Assembly: GCA_037482015.1 (NCBI GenBank)
Contig: JBBFKT010000011.1
Location: 1 to 64,000 of the forward strand
Length of the DNA: 64,000 nucleotides
Direction: 5' to 3'
Source: Thermodesulforhabdaceae bacterium
Lineage (GTDB): Bacteria; Desulfobacterota; Syntrophobacteria; Syntrophobacterales; Thermodesulforhabdaceae
Made by a program: the position numbers and the translations under genes. Under the pieces are notes generated by a model. It saw only the letters and a program-made list of their open reading frames with translations. It searched no databases and was not told the origin of the DNA. How positions within the stretch are numbered: the stretch's first letter is position 1; each line of letters opens with the position of its first letter. Of this stretch, positions 27,578 to 36,185 are shown piece by piece.

Positions 27578-28990
27578 CTACTCTTCTTTACCTGAATGTC
27601 CTACTAAACTTCTCCAGCCATAATGCTTTCCAATAAGCACAATCTTAGCAAAATATGACACAACAATGTGAACTCCGTAAGCTATAAAAACTCCTCTTAA
27701 ATCCCACACCCCAGCGGCTAGCCAGGCAAGAATTAAAAACAAGGAATTAGATACCGCCTGGATAAAGAAATTTTCTCTAACAAAACCTAAAGCCACAAAA
27801 AGAGGGTTTATATTGTTAAGCACCACAGCTAAACCGGTTATTATCATGTAAACAGCAAATTCTGGAATTACTTCGGCAAATTTTTTGCCAAATATTGCGG
27901 GAAGCCACCATGGTGATAAGCCAACAGAAACGGCAAGAATTACTCCAATGACTGGTATGGTAAAAATAAGGCTTCTCAAAGCATTTACTATTGCTACCTG
28001 ATGAAGTCCTCTGGCTACGTCATTGCTAAAGTAGGGGTATATAACCTGATAGAGAGGTTCCATTGGTTTTTTCAACACGTGACCAATCTGCTGAAAGACT
28101 TTGTAAACTCCAGCAGCTTCAACTGAAACAAGAGAAGAAACGATGAACATATCTAGGAATTTTGTCGGAATGTCGAGCGTAGATGAAAGATTCGTCCAGA
28201 CTACAAAGACAATAAAAGGCTTGAGAGGGGCTTCAAACCTGCTAACGTCTGATGAGTCTTCTATTCTTAGCCATTTTTTACGAAAAACTATCGCAAGAGA
28301 ACTCAATACAATAAACATATAGCCAAGAATCTCAGACACCAACCATACAAAGAGGAAATGATGAAAATCACCGTTAAATAACCAGACTAAAGTTACTGCT
28401 CCAAGTTTTAAGCAGGCGTAAAAAATACGCTGCCAGGCAAGAAGTGAAAATCGTTCTGTAAGTCGCAAAATTCCCGTGGCGGTTCCAGTAAAATTGAAAA
28501 GCGCTAAGAAACTGTAAAATTTTATGGCATTCAGGATAGCCTCATCCCATTTGAAAAATCCAGCAACGAAGGGCGCGAGAAAAAAAGCAACAATGAAACC
28601 GACAAAAGACGAAAGCAGATCCAGACTAAATCCCACCAGGATATAGCGTCGTAGAGCTTTCTTGTTTTTATTGTGAAGAGCCTCAGCACCAAATCTGATA
28701 ATGCCTGTCCATGCCTGAAAATTAAAAATTCTATCCACCAGCTTTGCGTAGGTTTCGGCGATAGCGAGAACACCAAAAAGTTCTGGACCGATAGCCCGTA
28801 TAGTCAGAGTTAAAGATACAAGAGAAATAACCCTTGCGCCAGCATCTCCCGAAAGAAGCACACTTGTATGCTTTAGAAGCCTGTAGCGCAGTATTTCCTT
28901 TGGATTTTTAAGGATCTCTCCAAGTTCCCCAATTCGTTCCTTCAAAAAACCGGCATTGGAAATAGGCTTCATCGCTTTCCTGACCCTCAA
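27578..28990 (-). CDS. Polysaccharide flippase (Wzx/MATE-like)
   Basis: A 470-residue membrane protein with about 12-14 hydrophobic helices and an early LLSGDAGARVISLVSLTLTIRAIGPELFGVLAIAE, the hallmark of oligosaccharide flippases. It would flip lipid-linked sugar units across the inner membrane, with the sugar assembled by the adjacent glycosyltransferase. A two-gene unit is small for a full polysaccharide locus, so other enzymes must be elsewhere. Confidence 0.85.
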   Translation of the reverse strand: MRVRKAMKPISNAGFLKERIGELGEILKNPKEILRYRLLKHTSVLLSGDAGARVISLVSLTLTIRAIGPELFGVLAIAETYAKLVDRIFNFQAWTGIIRFGAEALHNKNKKALRRYILVGFSLDLLSSFVGFIVAFFLAPFVAGFFKWDEAILNAIKFYSFLALFNFTGTATGILRLTERFSLLAWQRIFYACLKLGAVTLVWLFNGDFHHFLFVWLVSEILGYMFIVLSSLAIVFRKKWLRIEDSSDVSRFEAPLKPFIVFVVWTNLSSTLDIPTKFLDMFIVSSLVSVEAAGVYKVFQQIGHVLKKPMEPLYQVIYPYFSNDVARGLHQVAIVNALRSLIFTIPVIGVILAVSVGLSPWWLPAIFGKKFAEVIPEFAVYMIITGLAVVLNNINPLFVALGFVRENFFIQAVSNSLFLILAWLAAGVWDLRGVFIAYGVHIVVSYFAKIVLIGKHYGWRSLVGHSGKEE

Positions 28991-29005
28991 TCCAGGCTTT
29001 TTTCT

Positions 29006-29035
29006 TTGACATACCTAGTGTAACGATGCTATGCC
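29006..29035 (+). promoter_or_regulatory. Candidate sigma-70 promoter for the 29095 gene
   Basis: TTGACA (29006-29011) and TATGCC (29030-29035) are separated by 18 bases, about 55 bases upstream of the membrane-protein start. The -35 is perfect, the -10 weak. The divergent flippase gene begins only 16 bases to the left. Confidence 0.4.
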
Positions 29036-29094
29036 TTATCGGGAGATGCGATATAAATCAAATAGATTTTTGCCGCTACCTGGAAAAAACGGTT

Positions 29095-29907
29095 ATGAGC
29101 GAAATTGAAAAAGAACACTCACAGGGACTTAACAGGAAGATAATACTTGCGGCAATAATATTTTTGGTCGTTGTGGAACTTTTAATTTACACCGTTGCAG
29201 CGAGTATGTCAGGAATAGAATATCGAGTAGTCATCGAAGATAGAGAAGGTCATGTTCTTTACGAAACTCCAGGCAAACACCTTACTCGATATGAAGAACT
29301 AAGCTTTCAAAACAGATATGGTCCTGTGGAAAATTATATTGTGCGAGTAGTTACAAAGGAAAGAGCATTTCCTTTCAGGGCATGGCTTGCAGCATCCATA
29401 GGAATTCCCATAGGAGCAATTCTCATCCTTGCTTTCATTATAAGAGGCTACATGACGATATTTGACAACAACAGAAGAAATGAACATCCCAGTTTCAATG
29501 ATCAGACCATTTTTAAAACATCAAAACTTTCATTTATCGGCTGGATTCAATCACTTTCACTTTTTCATCTTGGGGTTGTTGTCCTGGTGCTTCTTATTGC
29601 CTTATGGATCATTCCCAATGCAGTTTCTGAAATTGCTGCAAAAATAGTTTCTTTCATGGAACGGCATCCTGTAATATGCGCCGGGTTTCTCCTTTTTGCC
29701 GCGGTTATAGTAGTGTGGGTTATATACTTGAGATATAAATTGTCTCGGGAGGTTATAAGGTATCAATTTGAACTCGCTAAGATGAGGCTCGAGCGAAAAG
29801 CTCTGCCTGAATATCAGGAACTTGATCAAAAGCTTCTCGGGAATCCGTCTTCTATTGAACCCAAAGAGATTTCCGACGAAAGGAGAGACCATCATGGGAT
29901 GGTTTAG
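29095..29907 (+). CDS. Membrane protein of unknown function (270 residues)
   Basis: From the ATG at 29095 this is a 270-residue protein with an N-terminal membrane helix (about 17-38), a periplasmic segment (about 40-90, ending NYIVRVVTKERAFPF), a second helix (about 95-118), two further helices (about 160-182 and 195-215), and a charged, coiled-coil-prone tail (LSREVIRYQFELAKMRLERKALPEY). I do not recognise a family. The 3-prime end overlaps the next gene by 14 bases, so the two probably act together. An upstream in-frame ATG at 29026 is less likely, lying within the promoter. Confidence 0.7.
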   Translation: MSEIEKEHSQGLNRKIILAAIIFLVVVELLIYTVAASMSGIEYRVVIEDREGHVLYETPGKHLTRYEELSFQNRYGPVENYIVRVVTKERAFPFRAWLAASIGIPIGAILILAFIIRGYMTIFDNNRRNEHPSFNDQTIFKTSKLSFIGWIQSLSLFHLGVVVLVLLIALWIIPNAVSEIAAKIVSFMERHPVICAGFLLFAAVIVVWVIYLRYKLSREVIRYQFELAKMRLERKALPEYQELDQKLLGNPSSIEPKEISDERRDHHGMV

Positions 29908-30373
29908 AGAGATGTTTTCGTTTGCAAAAAAGAAAGAAGAAAAAGAAGAAGCAAAGCCTCAGAGAGATTACGATGACATCAACAGGAATGTTGGCTACAT
30001 GTATCTTATCCTGGGCTCCCAAATTGCTCTGGTGCTTCTCATTATGGGCTTTATGATGTTTGTTGGAGCTGTTATTTCCACCCCCTGGTGGATCTTTGCA
30101 GCAATTTTTGTCGCAGGATCATCTATATGCTATTATTTTTATAGAAAAGCCAAAAAGAAATGGAATGAGCTTAAAAACGCTCTGAAACAGCTTAATCTCG
30201 GAGATAAAAACTACGAAATAAGCATCATGGGCGGTATGCTCACAATGAGAATCGAACAAACTCCCAGACATGTTCTGGAAGCCAAAACAGCGGAACCTCC
30301 CAAAGCTTTGCCTGCACCTGACCCCGACATCACTTCCACGGAAGAAATTAAGGGGAGTTCCGTTACTCCATAA
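29894..30373 (+). CDS. Small two-helix membrane protein (159 residues)
   Basis: From the ATG at 29894, preceded by AAAGGAG, this encodes 159 residues: a very charged cytoplasmic N-terminus (FAKKKEEKEEAKPQ), two membrane helices (about 34-58 and 62-82), a basic stretch, a short domain around NYEISIMGGMLTMRIEQ, and a Pro-rich tail. No family is recognised. It is translationally coupled to the upstream membrane protein and converges on the M24 peptidase gene. Confidence 0.7.
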   Translation: MGWFREMFSFAKKKEEKEEAKPQRDYDDINRNVGYMYLILGSQIALVLLIMGFMMFVGAVISTPWWIFAAIFVAGSSICYYFYRKAKKKWNELKNALKQLNLGDKNYEISIMGGMLTMRIEQTPRHVLEAKTAEPPKALPAPDPDITSTEEIKGSSVTP

Positions 30374-30378
30374 GACAC

Positions 30379-31572
30379 TTAAGAAATAACAACCAGTTCT
30401 TCTGGGGAAATGTTTAAAGGTTCGGCACCGTCATCGGTAATAAGATAAGTATTTTCGATGCCAGTTATACCCTTACCTGGGATGATAAACTTAGGTTCAA
30501 GTGCTACAACCATCCCTTTTTCCAGGACCATCTTCTGCCGATGAGCAATAAAAGGAAACTCATCCACTTCGACGCCCAGACCATGACCAATAAAAGACAC
30601 ACGATTTTCATCGATTCCCATGAAATATGGAGCAAACTGGCTGTTTTCGACCACTTTCATCATAGCTTCGTAGATTTCTCCACACATAGCACCAGGGCGA
30701 GCTTCCTTCCTGAAAAATCTATGTAGTTGAAGAGAAAACTCGTGGGCTTTGAGAAGTTCCTGTGGAGGCAAACCCAGGGAAAAATTTCTAGTCTGATCAT
30801 TCAAGTAACCATGATGACAAATCATGGTGTCCACACTAACCATATCACCATGCCCTATAGTTCTTCTAGTTGAACCTTGAGCAAAGGCAACACTTATTCC
30901 CTTACCTCCAGTGGGGGAATCACCATAGGAAGGTAAAGCTGCTTCAGGACCGCTTAGAATATGACCAAAATACATTTCCAGTCTGGGATTACGCAGACGG
31001 ATAAAGCCCAAATGCCCATTCTTACGGGCAACAGTTTCGAGATTTACACATAAATCCCATTCATCAATGCCATCTTTAAGAAAAGACGGAACAGATTCAT
31101 AAACAGCGTGAGAAATTTTTGCAGCATCGCGCATTACTTTGATTTCTTCATCGGACTTAACCGCCCTTTGAAGTCTTATAGTCATAGAAACATCTACAAG
31201 TTGCGAATCGGGAAAAATGCGATCTTTTAAAAACAGGTAGGTTGAGGCAGGTAAAACATCCATGGATAGACCTACGGAGTTTGGTGTGTTCCCATGAATC
31301 TCCTGAACTATATTAGCAAGATCTTTTATACTGCTTACGAGAATCACAGACTTGATGGGAGTTTGTTCAACAGTTCGGGAAAGATTACGACGAACAGCTA
31401 TTAAAGCAACTCCTTTCGATGAAACAATAAGATATCCATCCTGCACTGTGCCGGTGAAATAAAAGAGATCGGCGTTATGATGAATAATCGCAACGTCTAC
31501 ATTGGCTCTGCTTAAATTTTCCGCAAAGCCATCTATTCGACGAAAAATCTCTCGGTCAGAAAAAATCCTCAT
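30379..31572 (-). CDS. M24-family metallopeptidase (Xaa-Pro aminopeptidase-like)
   Basis: A 397-residue pita-bread metalloprotein with an N-terminal creatinase-type domain (about 1-135) and a C-terminal M24 domain. Metal-ligand motifs are VSVDTMICHHGYLNDQTRNFSL (Asp pair), FIGHGLGVEVDEFP (His), VALEPKF and GIENTYLI (Glu pair). It should cleave or process short N-terminal-proline peptides in the cytoplasm, though M24 relatives also include creatinase-like hydrolases. The ATG overlaps the stop of the HAD phosphatase gene by four bases, so both are in one unit. Confidence 0.85.
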   Translation of the reverse strand: MRIFSDREIFRRIDGFAENLSRANVDVAIIHHNADLFYFTGTVQDGYLIVSSKGVALIAVRRNLSRTVEQTPIKSVILVSSIKDLANIVQEIHGNTPNSVGLSMDVLPASTYLFLKDRIFPDSQLVDVSMTIRLQRAVKSDEEIKVMRDAAKISHAVYESVPSFLKDGIDEWDLCVNLETVARKNGHLGFIRLRNPRLEMYFGHILSGPEAALPSYGDSPTGGKGISVAFAQGSTRRTIGHGDMVSVDTMICHHGYLNDQTRNFSLGLPPQELLKAHEFSLQLHRFFRKEARPGAMCGEIYEAMMKVVENSQFAPYFMGIDENRVSFIGHGLGVEVDEFPFIAHRQKMVLEKGMVVALEPKFIIPGKGITGIENTYLITDDGAEPLNISPEELVVIS

Positions 31573-32264
31573 TTCGGTAACCTCTTTATAAGGTTACAAA
31601 ACTCCGAGAAGTTCAAATCCTTAAACGACGGTATAACCAGATCCGCCTTCACAAGTTCTTGCGCTTTAAAAGAATGTTCTACTGCAACCACAAACATGCC
31701 CGCACCTTTAGCCGATTCCACACCTGCCGGAGTATCTTCAAAGACAACACACCGGGAGGGGCTAATTTCTTTACCAAGATATTGAACCGTCTGGGTAAGT
31801 GCTTTTTGGTAACTTTCAGGGTCTGGTTTGCTCCTTTTTACGTCATCAGCTGTTACAAAGATGCAAAAAAAATCCAGAATACCAAGACACTTTAGAAATG
31901 TTTCTACTTCTTTCCTGAGCGATCCTGAAACAACCCCTGCAGGAACGCCGGCTTCATAAACTGAACGAACGAAAGAAACGACCCCATCAAAACTTTCAAC
32001 CCCTTTTGATGCTTCTTCGAGAAGATAGTCATTTTTCTTCTGAACTAAGGCAGGAATATCCGCTTCGGAAAACGATAAATTGTAATTATGTGCTATGGCT
32101 CTGAAAGCGTCTCTGTCATCGAAACCAATGTATTGGTCCACATAGGTCTTGTAATCAAAATAAACCCCATAGATGCTAAGAACCTTCAGGAATGCTCGAT
32201 AATGCAGAGGTTCTGTATTGACCAAAACACCATCACAATCGAAAAATACGGCATTAATTTTCAT
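31569..32264 (-). CDS. HAD-superfamily phosphatase (phosphoglucomutase/sugar-phosphatase like)
   Basis: A 231-residue HAD enzyme with a small helical cap. Motif I is FFDCDGVLVNTEPLH (nucleophile Asp), motif II GVVSGSLRKEVE, motif III KPDPESYQKAL and motif IV VVFEDTPAGVESAKGAG. It resembles beta-phosphoglucomutase and sugar phosphatases of subfamily IA; the substrate is open. It is the first gene of a two-gene unit with the M24 peptidase. Confidence 0.87.
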   Translation of the reverse strand: MKINAVFFDCDGVLVNTEPLHYRAFLKVLSIYGVYFDYKTYVDQYIGFDDRDAFRAIAHNYNLSFSEADIPALVQKKNDYLLEEASKGVESFDGVVSFVRSVYEAGVPAGVVSGSLRKEVETFLKCLGILDFFCIFVTADDVKRSKPDPESYQKALTQTVQYLGKEISPSRCVVFEDTPAGVESAKGAGMFVVAVEHSFKAQELVKADLVIPSFKDLNFSEFCNLIKRLPK

Positions 32265-32293
32265 AAAACCCCACCAAGAAATTGAACTATGTG

Positions 32294-32370
32294 TGGTGCC
32301 CCCGGCAGGACTCGAACCTGCGGCACCGAGATTAGGAATCTCGTGCTCTGTCCACCTGAGCTACGGGGGC
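32294..32370 (-). tRNA. tRNA-Arg (CCU)
   Basis: Minus-strand cloverleaf of 77 bases with encoded CCA: acceptor GCCCCCG/CGGGGGC, D-arm GCTCAGGTGGACAGAGC, anticodon stem CGAGA/TCTCG with loop TTCCTAA (anticodon CCT), and T-arm GCAGGTTCGAGTCCTGC. It reads the rare arginine codon AGG. It lies 24 bases upstream of the HAD phosphatase gene. Confidence 0.97.
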
Positions 32371-32581
32371 TCGCATAAAAACAAAATTTCTGCCTCCGGA
32401 TACCATAAACAAAGGGAAAATGGCAAACGGATTTTTTAAGTAGTTTGAAAAGGCAAGAACATGACTTAATGTCTCAACAGCCTTTAATAAATTATGAAGG
32501 ATTCGTTAAGATTCTTGATCCTTCCACCAGTCCATCTGTATATTGAAAAGGTGATAGATCCATGGGAGACTAGATTACAAA

Positions 32582-35500
32582 ATGAAAAAACATTTAGAAC
32601 CTTCAAAAGAAAAAAAGCTCGGTAGGGCAAATCAATCCTTGGAAGATCATTTCCTTCTTTCTTCTCGAGATGTTTTCAGCTACTTTCAATACATTCCACC
32701 AGAGGAATACACCGCCTTCGGAATAGAAGAAGACGACGTTCCCTTCGGCACATTCGCCGCTTTAAAGCATCCGACCCTGTTGCAAAGCCACTTGGGAGGA
32801 AATGCCTACGGAGCCGGACTTTTCGAGCATCGGGTTCTAAACGACGAAGAATTACGGTTTCTGGAATCCATTGATTTAAGCGATCCTGAGTCCCTAAAAA
32901 AACACTCTCCGGCTATTAACGAACTATACCGTAAAATGGGCCTTCTTGTTCGTTTATCCCGAAAAGGCATCTTTTACTACCTTATACCCTTTAGTTTCAT
33001 TGCCCATTACATATTGGATATTCGAATCCGAGTAAAGCTCATACAATCCATTATCCCCGAGATAATAGAAAAAAAAGATCTCAAGATTGGCGTTATGACA
33101 TCAAGCGATGACATCTTAACCCATGAACTCATAGCTCGCTTTCCCCAACACAGATTTTTAATTCTATCGTCTCTGGACGATTTTTCGACAAGACGAAAGC
33201 CTTTCGACGTCTTCATATGTCCTCACCACCCTGCAGAATATTTGATAAATCTTTCCAGTTCGGGATGGATTCCCATAATTGCATCTAAAAAGAAGATGAT
33301 CCAGTATATAGGACACTTATTTTTGCGTCTCAGGAGAAATTTAAATCCCACTGGAACTTTTGCTCTGGTGTGTCCTATGGTGATTTCAAAAAGAGCTTGC
33401 TCACAGAGTAAGATGAGAATCATCTTAGAGAAGTTCTTTGATGCCGAAACTTGGAATGAAATTTTGCCGGATGAATATCAAGGAAATTCAGACTTTCAAA
33501 TCACTCTATTTCCATTTCTCTGCGTTAGGGCACATCCTAAAAGATCAAAGATTCTAAGGCAAGATATAGAAGAATTTTTACAAAAGTCGCATCTTGTCGG
33601 CTGCCCAATCACCCTTGTGGCAGACTATAAAAACACTCTAGACTATGTCACCAACGTGCTCAGTTGTCTGGCAAGGCTTTCCCAAAGCACAGGAATAAAA
33701 ACAGTGGAAAAAATGCCCCAAATCAGGCATCTCACATCACGGTATAAAAAACTAACAAAAGTTCAAGCTATTATTGATCCATCGCAAACAAAGAGAAAAT
33801 CGGTAAAGTTTTTTGATTACATTCCCGAGCTTTCTTTGTTCGGGTTTTCCCGCTCCGAACTTCAAGAAATGGGTCTAATCGTAACCGGGCACTCTAGCCT
33901 TGGACGAGTCGCTATGGGTAAATATCCTGTTTACACCTTGGAACCACTTAGGAAGCTAGTTAAACAGCAACCATCATACATACATTACCTATATACAATG
34001 ACCTTAGCAGAATTGGTGACATCCTTGAAACGAGATCTGGTAGAAGCGGAAAAAAAGCGATTAGATCAAATAACAAAAGCTCTGTTGGACGATGATAAAT
34101 TCAGAGAACTACTCATACCTTTACAAGCCAGTAACTCTGTGGAGAAACTAATTAAAGTAAGCTATGAGCGCATACACAAACTCACAATGACCGAGATAGC
34201 AGAAAATGGTGATAAATCAATCATAACACCGGAATTGGAAAAACATCTTATAAAAACCTTCTGTGTAGATCAGAATTTTTTGGAAACGTTCCTGAGAGCA
34301 AAACTTCATGGCACGGGACATATCCTTCCTCTTCTTGGCTTCTATCCATCTCTTGTTCTCCTGTGGGCTTGTGTGTTCTTCGGAAAACATATTGTCCAAA
34401 AATTCAAATCAGAACCCGATAAGAAGCCGGACTTGGTTATCAATCTTAACCCTATTTTTAGAAATACTCCGCCAGAACACAAAAGAGATCTTGCTGAAAA
34501 GCTCAAAAAACATCTATGCCTGGCTGTTACTGAACTTTCTACCCCTCCTTTCCATGAGCTTCTTTACTCAGAAAAAGCCTGGTTTTGGCTGGAATCTAAA
34601 CTCCATTTTGTCATAGATTCAGACCTGAAAATCGTTAGTGTTAGTTATTTTGATCTCGAAGAATCCGAAAAGATCCTAGAAAGTTTTTCAAAACATCTTG
34701 AAGCCAAAAAGGCGAGAACCATTCCGTCAACCATTATTGAAGAAGCTAATCACCACGCACAGAGGATTATGCAATATATCAAAACCACAGCTTACAGGCA
34801 TGAATGTAAGGTTGATAACACATCAATCATGCCCAATCTAGTGCTACTTGGTTTGTGGAAAAGCCTTTTTGAAAAGCTCCTCTCCCCCGAAGAAGCATAT
34901 GAAACCCTAGTAATAATCGGCAAAAAAGCTCCTTCTTTGCTTTCTATGTTGATACTTTCTGCTAATGAAGAAAACTTTGATGCCATTGCTAAGGCTTTCA
35001 TAAGACTTCGTTCCATCACAGAACGGCACAGACTTAGCTTCCAGGAAACAAGCTTGTTCTATGCAATGGCAAAAAGAGAATTTGGTCCTTATGCTGAAGA
35101 AAAAATTGGCATTTCTCAAAGTCAATTTCAGAAGATGGAAGAAATGCTTTCTTCTGCTCATGCCGACTTTTTCATATATCAGGCTACAATCATAGCGATG
35201 TTAGTCCATCATCTGCCTCATCAAAACATTTCTGAACAGGTCGATTATCTTTTGGGCAATATTTCGAAAGCCAAAATGATATTGGACCATCAAGAAAAAA
35301 CGGTGAAAAATTATACTTTCACTCTTCTAAAAGCTAGGGAAATTATAAAAGACATTCAAAACGGCAGAGCAGCCCTTATCTGCTTGGATGAACTAACTTC
35401 ATTTCACAACAGCAGATCCTTCCTGGACGCAATTTTCTTGCTATCCATTGTTCTCGAAAAGGGAATAATGACGGGCGATTTACTAGCTCAGACCCTCAGG

Positions 35501-36001
35501 TTAAGACAGGAAGTATTAAAAGCATTAGAAAGTAGAAAACCCTGGCGGAATCATTTGGAAGATATAATAATATCCCATGGAGCATCGTTTAGAGCTTTTC
35601 CCCCAATATTTGGGTTTTCCCTTGAAGATGACGTGCTTGCCTACGGGTGTTTTCTTAAATCTAACAAGGAACAACATGAACTATCTCTAGATCTTATCCG
35701 GGGGCGCTATGTAGCCGCTATTGATCGTATCCTAAGATTTTGTGACTTGTCACCTGTTCAATTCAATGATGTAGTTGAAATAAGTAAAAGCACGCCTATA
35801 ATTGAACTATATCACAGAAAAGCCCTATCATCTATGGGTCTTGGAACATTCCAAGAACTGGTGACAAGAGCTCAAAAAATCTGCGAAAAGATATTTTCTC
35901 TTACCCAAAAACACCGTTTCAATCTGCTATTAAGTTTCGATGAACTAATCAAAGAATCACTTCAAGAAGAAAACAACTCGCTTCAATTCTTACATTTTTA
36001 A
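32582..36001 (+). CDS. Large protein of unknown function, 1139 residues
   Basis: I do not recognise this protein. No signal peptide or clear membrane bundle is seen. Residues about 150-265 have alternating hydrophobic strands, with LKIGVMTSSDDILTHELIARFP and LNPTGTFALVCP, reminiscent of a degenerate SAM-methyltransferase fold without the glycine motif. The remainder is long and mostly helical, with charged segments and hydrophobic patches (for example HILPLLGFYPSLVLLWACVFFG, about 585-605). Base composition is A/T-rich compared with the dcw cluster. It lies alone between tRNA-Arg and a convergent endopeptidase gene, about 210 bases after the tRNA. A GGGAGA lies 13 bases before the ATG, rather distant. 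Confidence 0.7.
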   Translation: MKKHLEPSKEKKLGRANQSLEDHFLLSSRDVFSYFQYIPPEEYTAFGIEEDDVPFGTFAALKHPTLLQSHLGGNAYGAGLFEHRVLNDEELRFLESIDLSDPESLKKHSPAINELYRKMGLLVRLSRKGIFYYLIPFSFIAHYILDIRIRVKLIQSIIPEIIEKKDLKIGVMTSSDDILTHELIARFPQHRFLILSSLDDFSTRRKPFDVFICPHHPAEYLINLSSSGWIPIIASKKKMIQYIGHLFLRLRRNLNPTGTFALVCPMVISKRACSQSKMRIILEKFFDAETWNEILPDEYQGNSDFQITLFPFLCVRAHPKRSKILRQDIEEFLQKSHLVGCPITLVADYKNTLDYVTNVLSCLARLSQSTGIKTVEKMPQIRHLTSRYKKLTKVQAIIDPSQTKRKSVKFFDYIPELSLFGFSRSELQEMGLIVTGHSSLGRVAMGKYPVYTLEPLRKLVKQQPSYIHYLYTMTLAELVTSLKRDLVEAEKKRLDQITKALLDDDKFRELLIPLQASNSVEKLIKVSYERIHKLTMTEIAENGDKSIITPELEKHLIKTFCVDQNFLETFLRAKLHGTGHILPLLGFYPSLVLLWACVFFGKHIVQKFKSEPDKKPDLVINLNPIFRNTPPEHKRDLAEKLKKHLCLAVTELSTPPFHELLYSEKAWFWLESKLHFVIDSDLKIVSVSYFDLEESEKILESFSKHLEAKKARTIPSTIIEEANHHAQRIMQYIKTTAYRHECKVDNTSIMPNLVLLGLWKSLFEKLLSPEEAYETLVIIGKKAPSLLSMLILSANEENFDAIAKAFIRLRSITERHRLSFQETSLFYAMAKREFGPYAEEKIGISQSQFQKMEEMLSSAHADFFIYQATIIAMLVHHLPHQNISEQVDYLLGNISKAKMILDHQEKTVKNYTFTLLKAREIIKDIQNGRAALICLDELTSFHNSRSFLDAIFLLSIVLEKGIMTGDLLAQTLRLRQEVLKALESRKPWRNHLEDIIISHGASFRAFPPIFGFSLEDDVLAYGCFLKSNKEQHELSLDLIRGRYVAAIDRILRFCDLSPVQFNDVVEISKSTPIIELYHRKALSSMGLGTFQELVTRAQKICEKIFSLTQKHRFNLLLSFDELIKESLQEENNSLQFLHF

Positions 36002-36185
36002 CATCCACGATATATCTATAAATCTCAAGTGATAATATAACTATAACGCCAACAAATCCATTTCATTTAAATGAACCAAAGCCTATAAGAGATCTTCCTT
36101 TAGAACGTCATCTCAATATGACGATCAAAACTAAATCCAACCGAAAACGAACAATCCTGATTTAACACTCTATTTCAGGACAAAA

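Noticed and set aside
32218-32439. 73-residue frame on the plus strand over tRNA-Arg
   Set aside because: It is the complement of a well-formed tRNA gene and contains the tRNA-derived peptide that commonly appears as a false gene.
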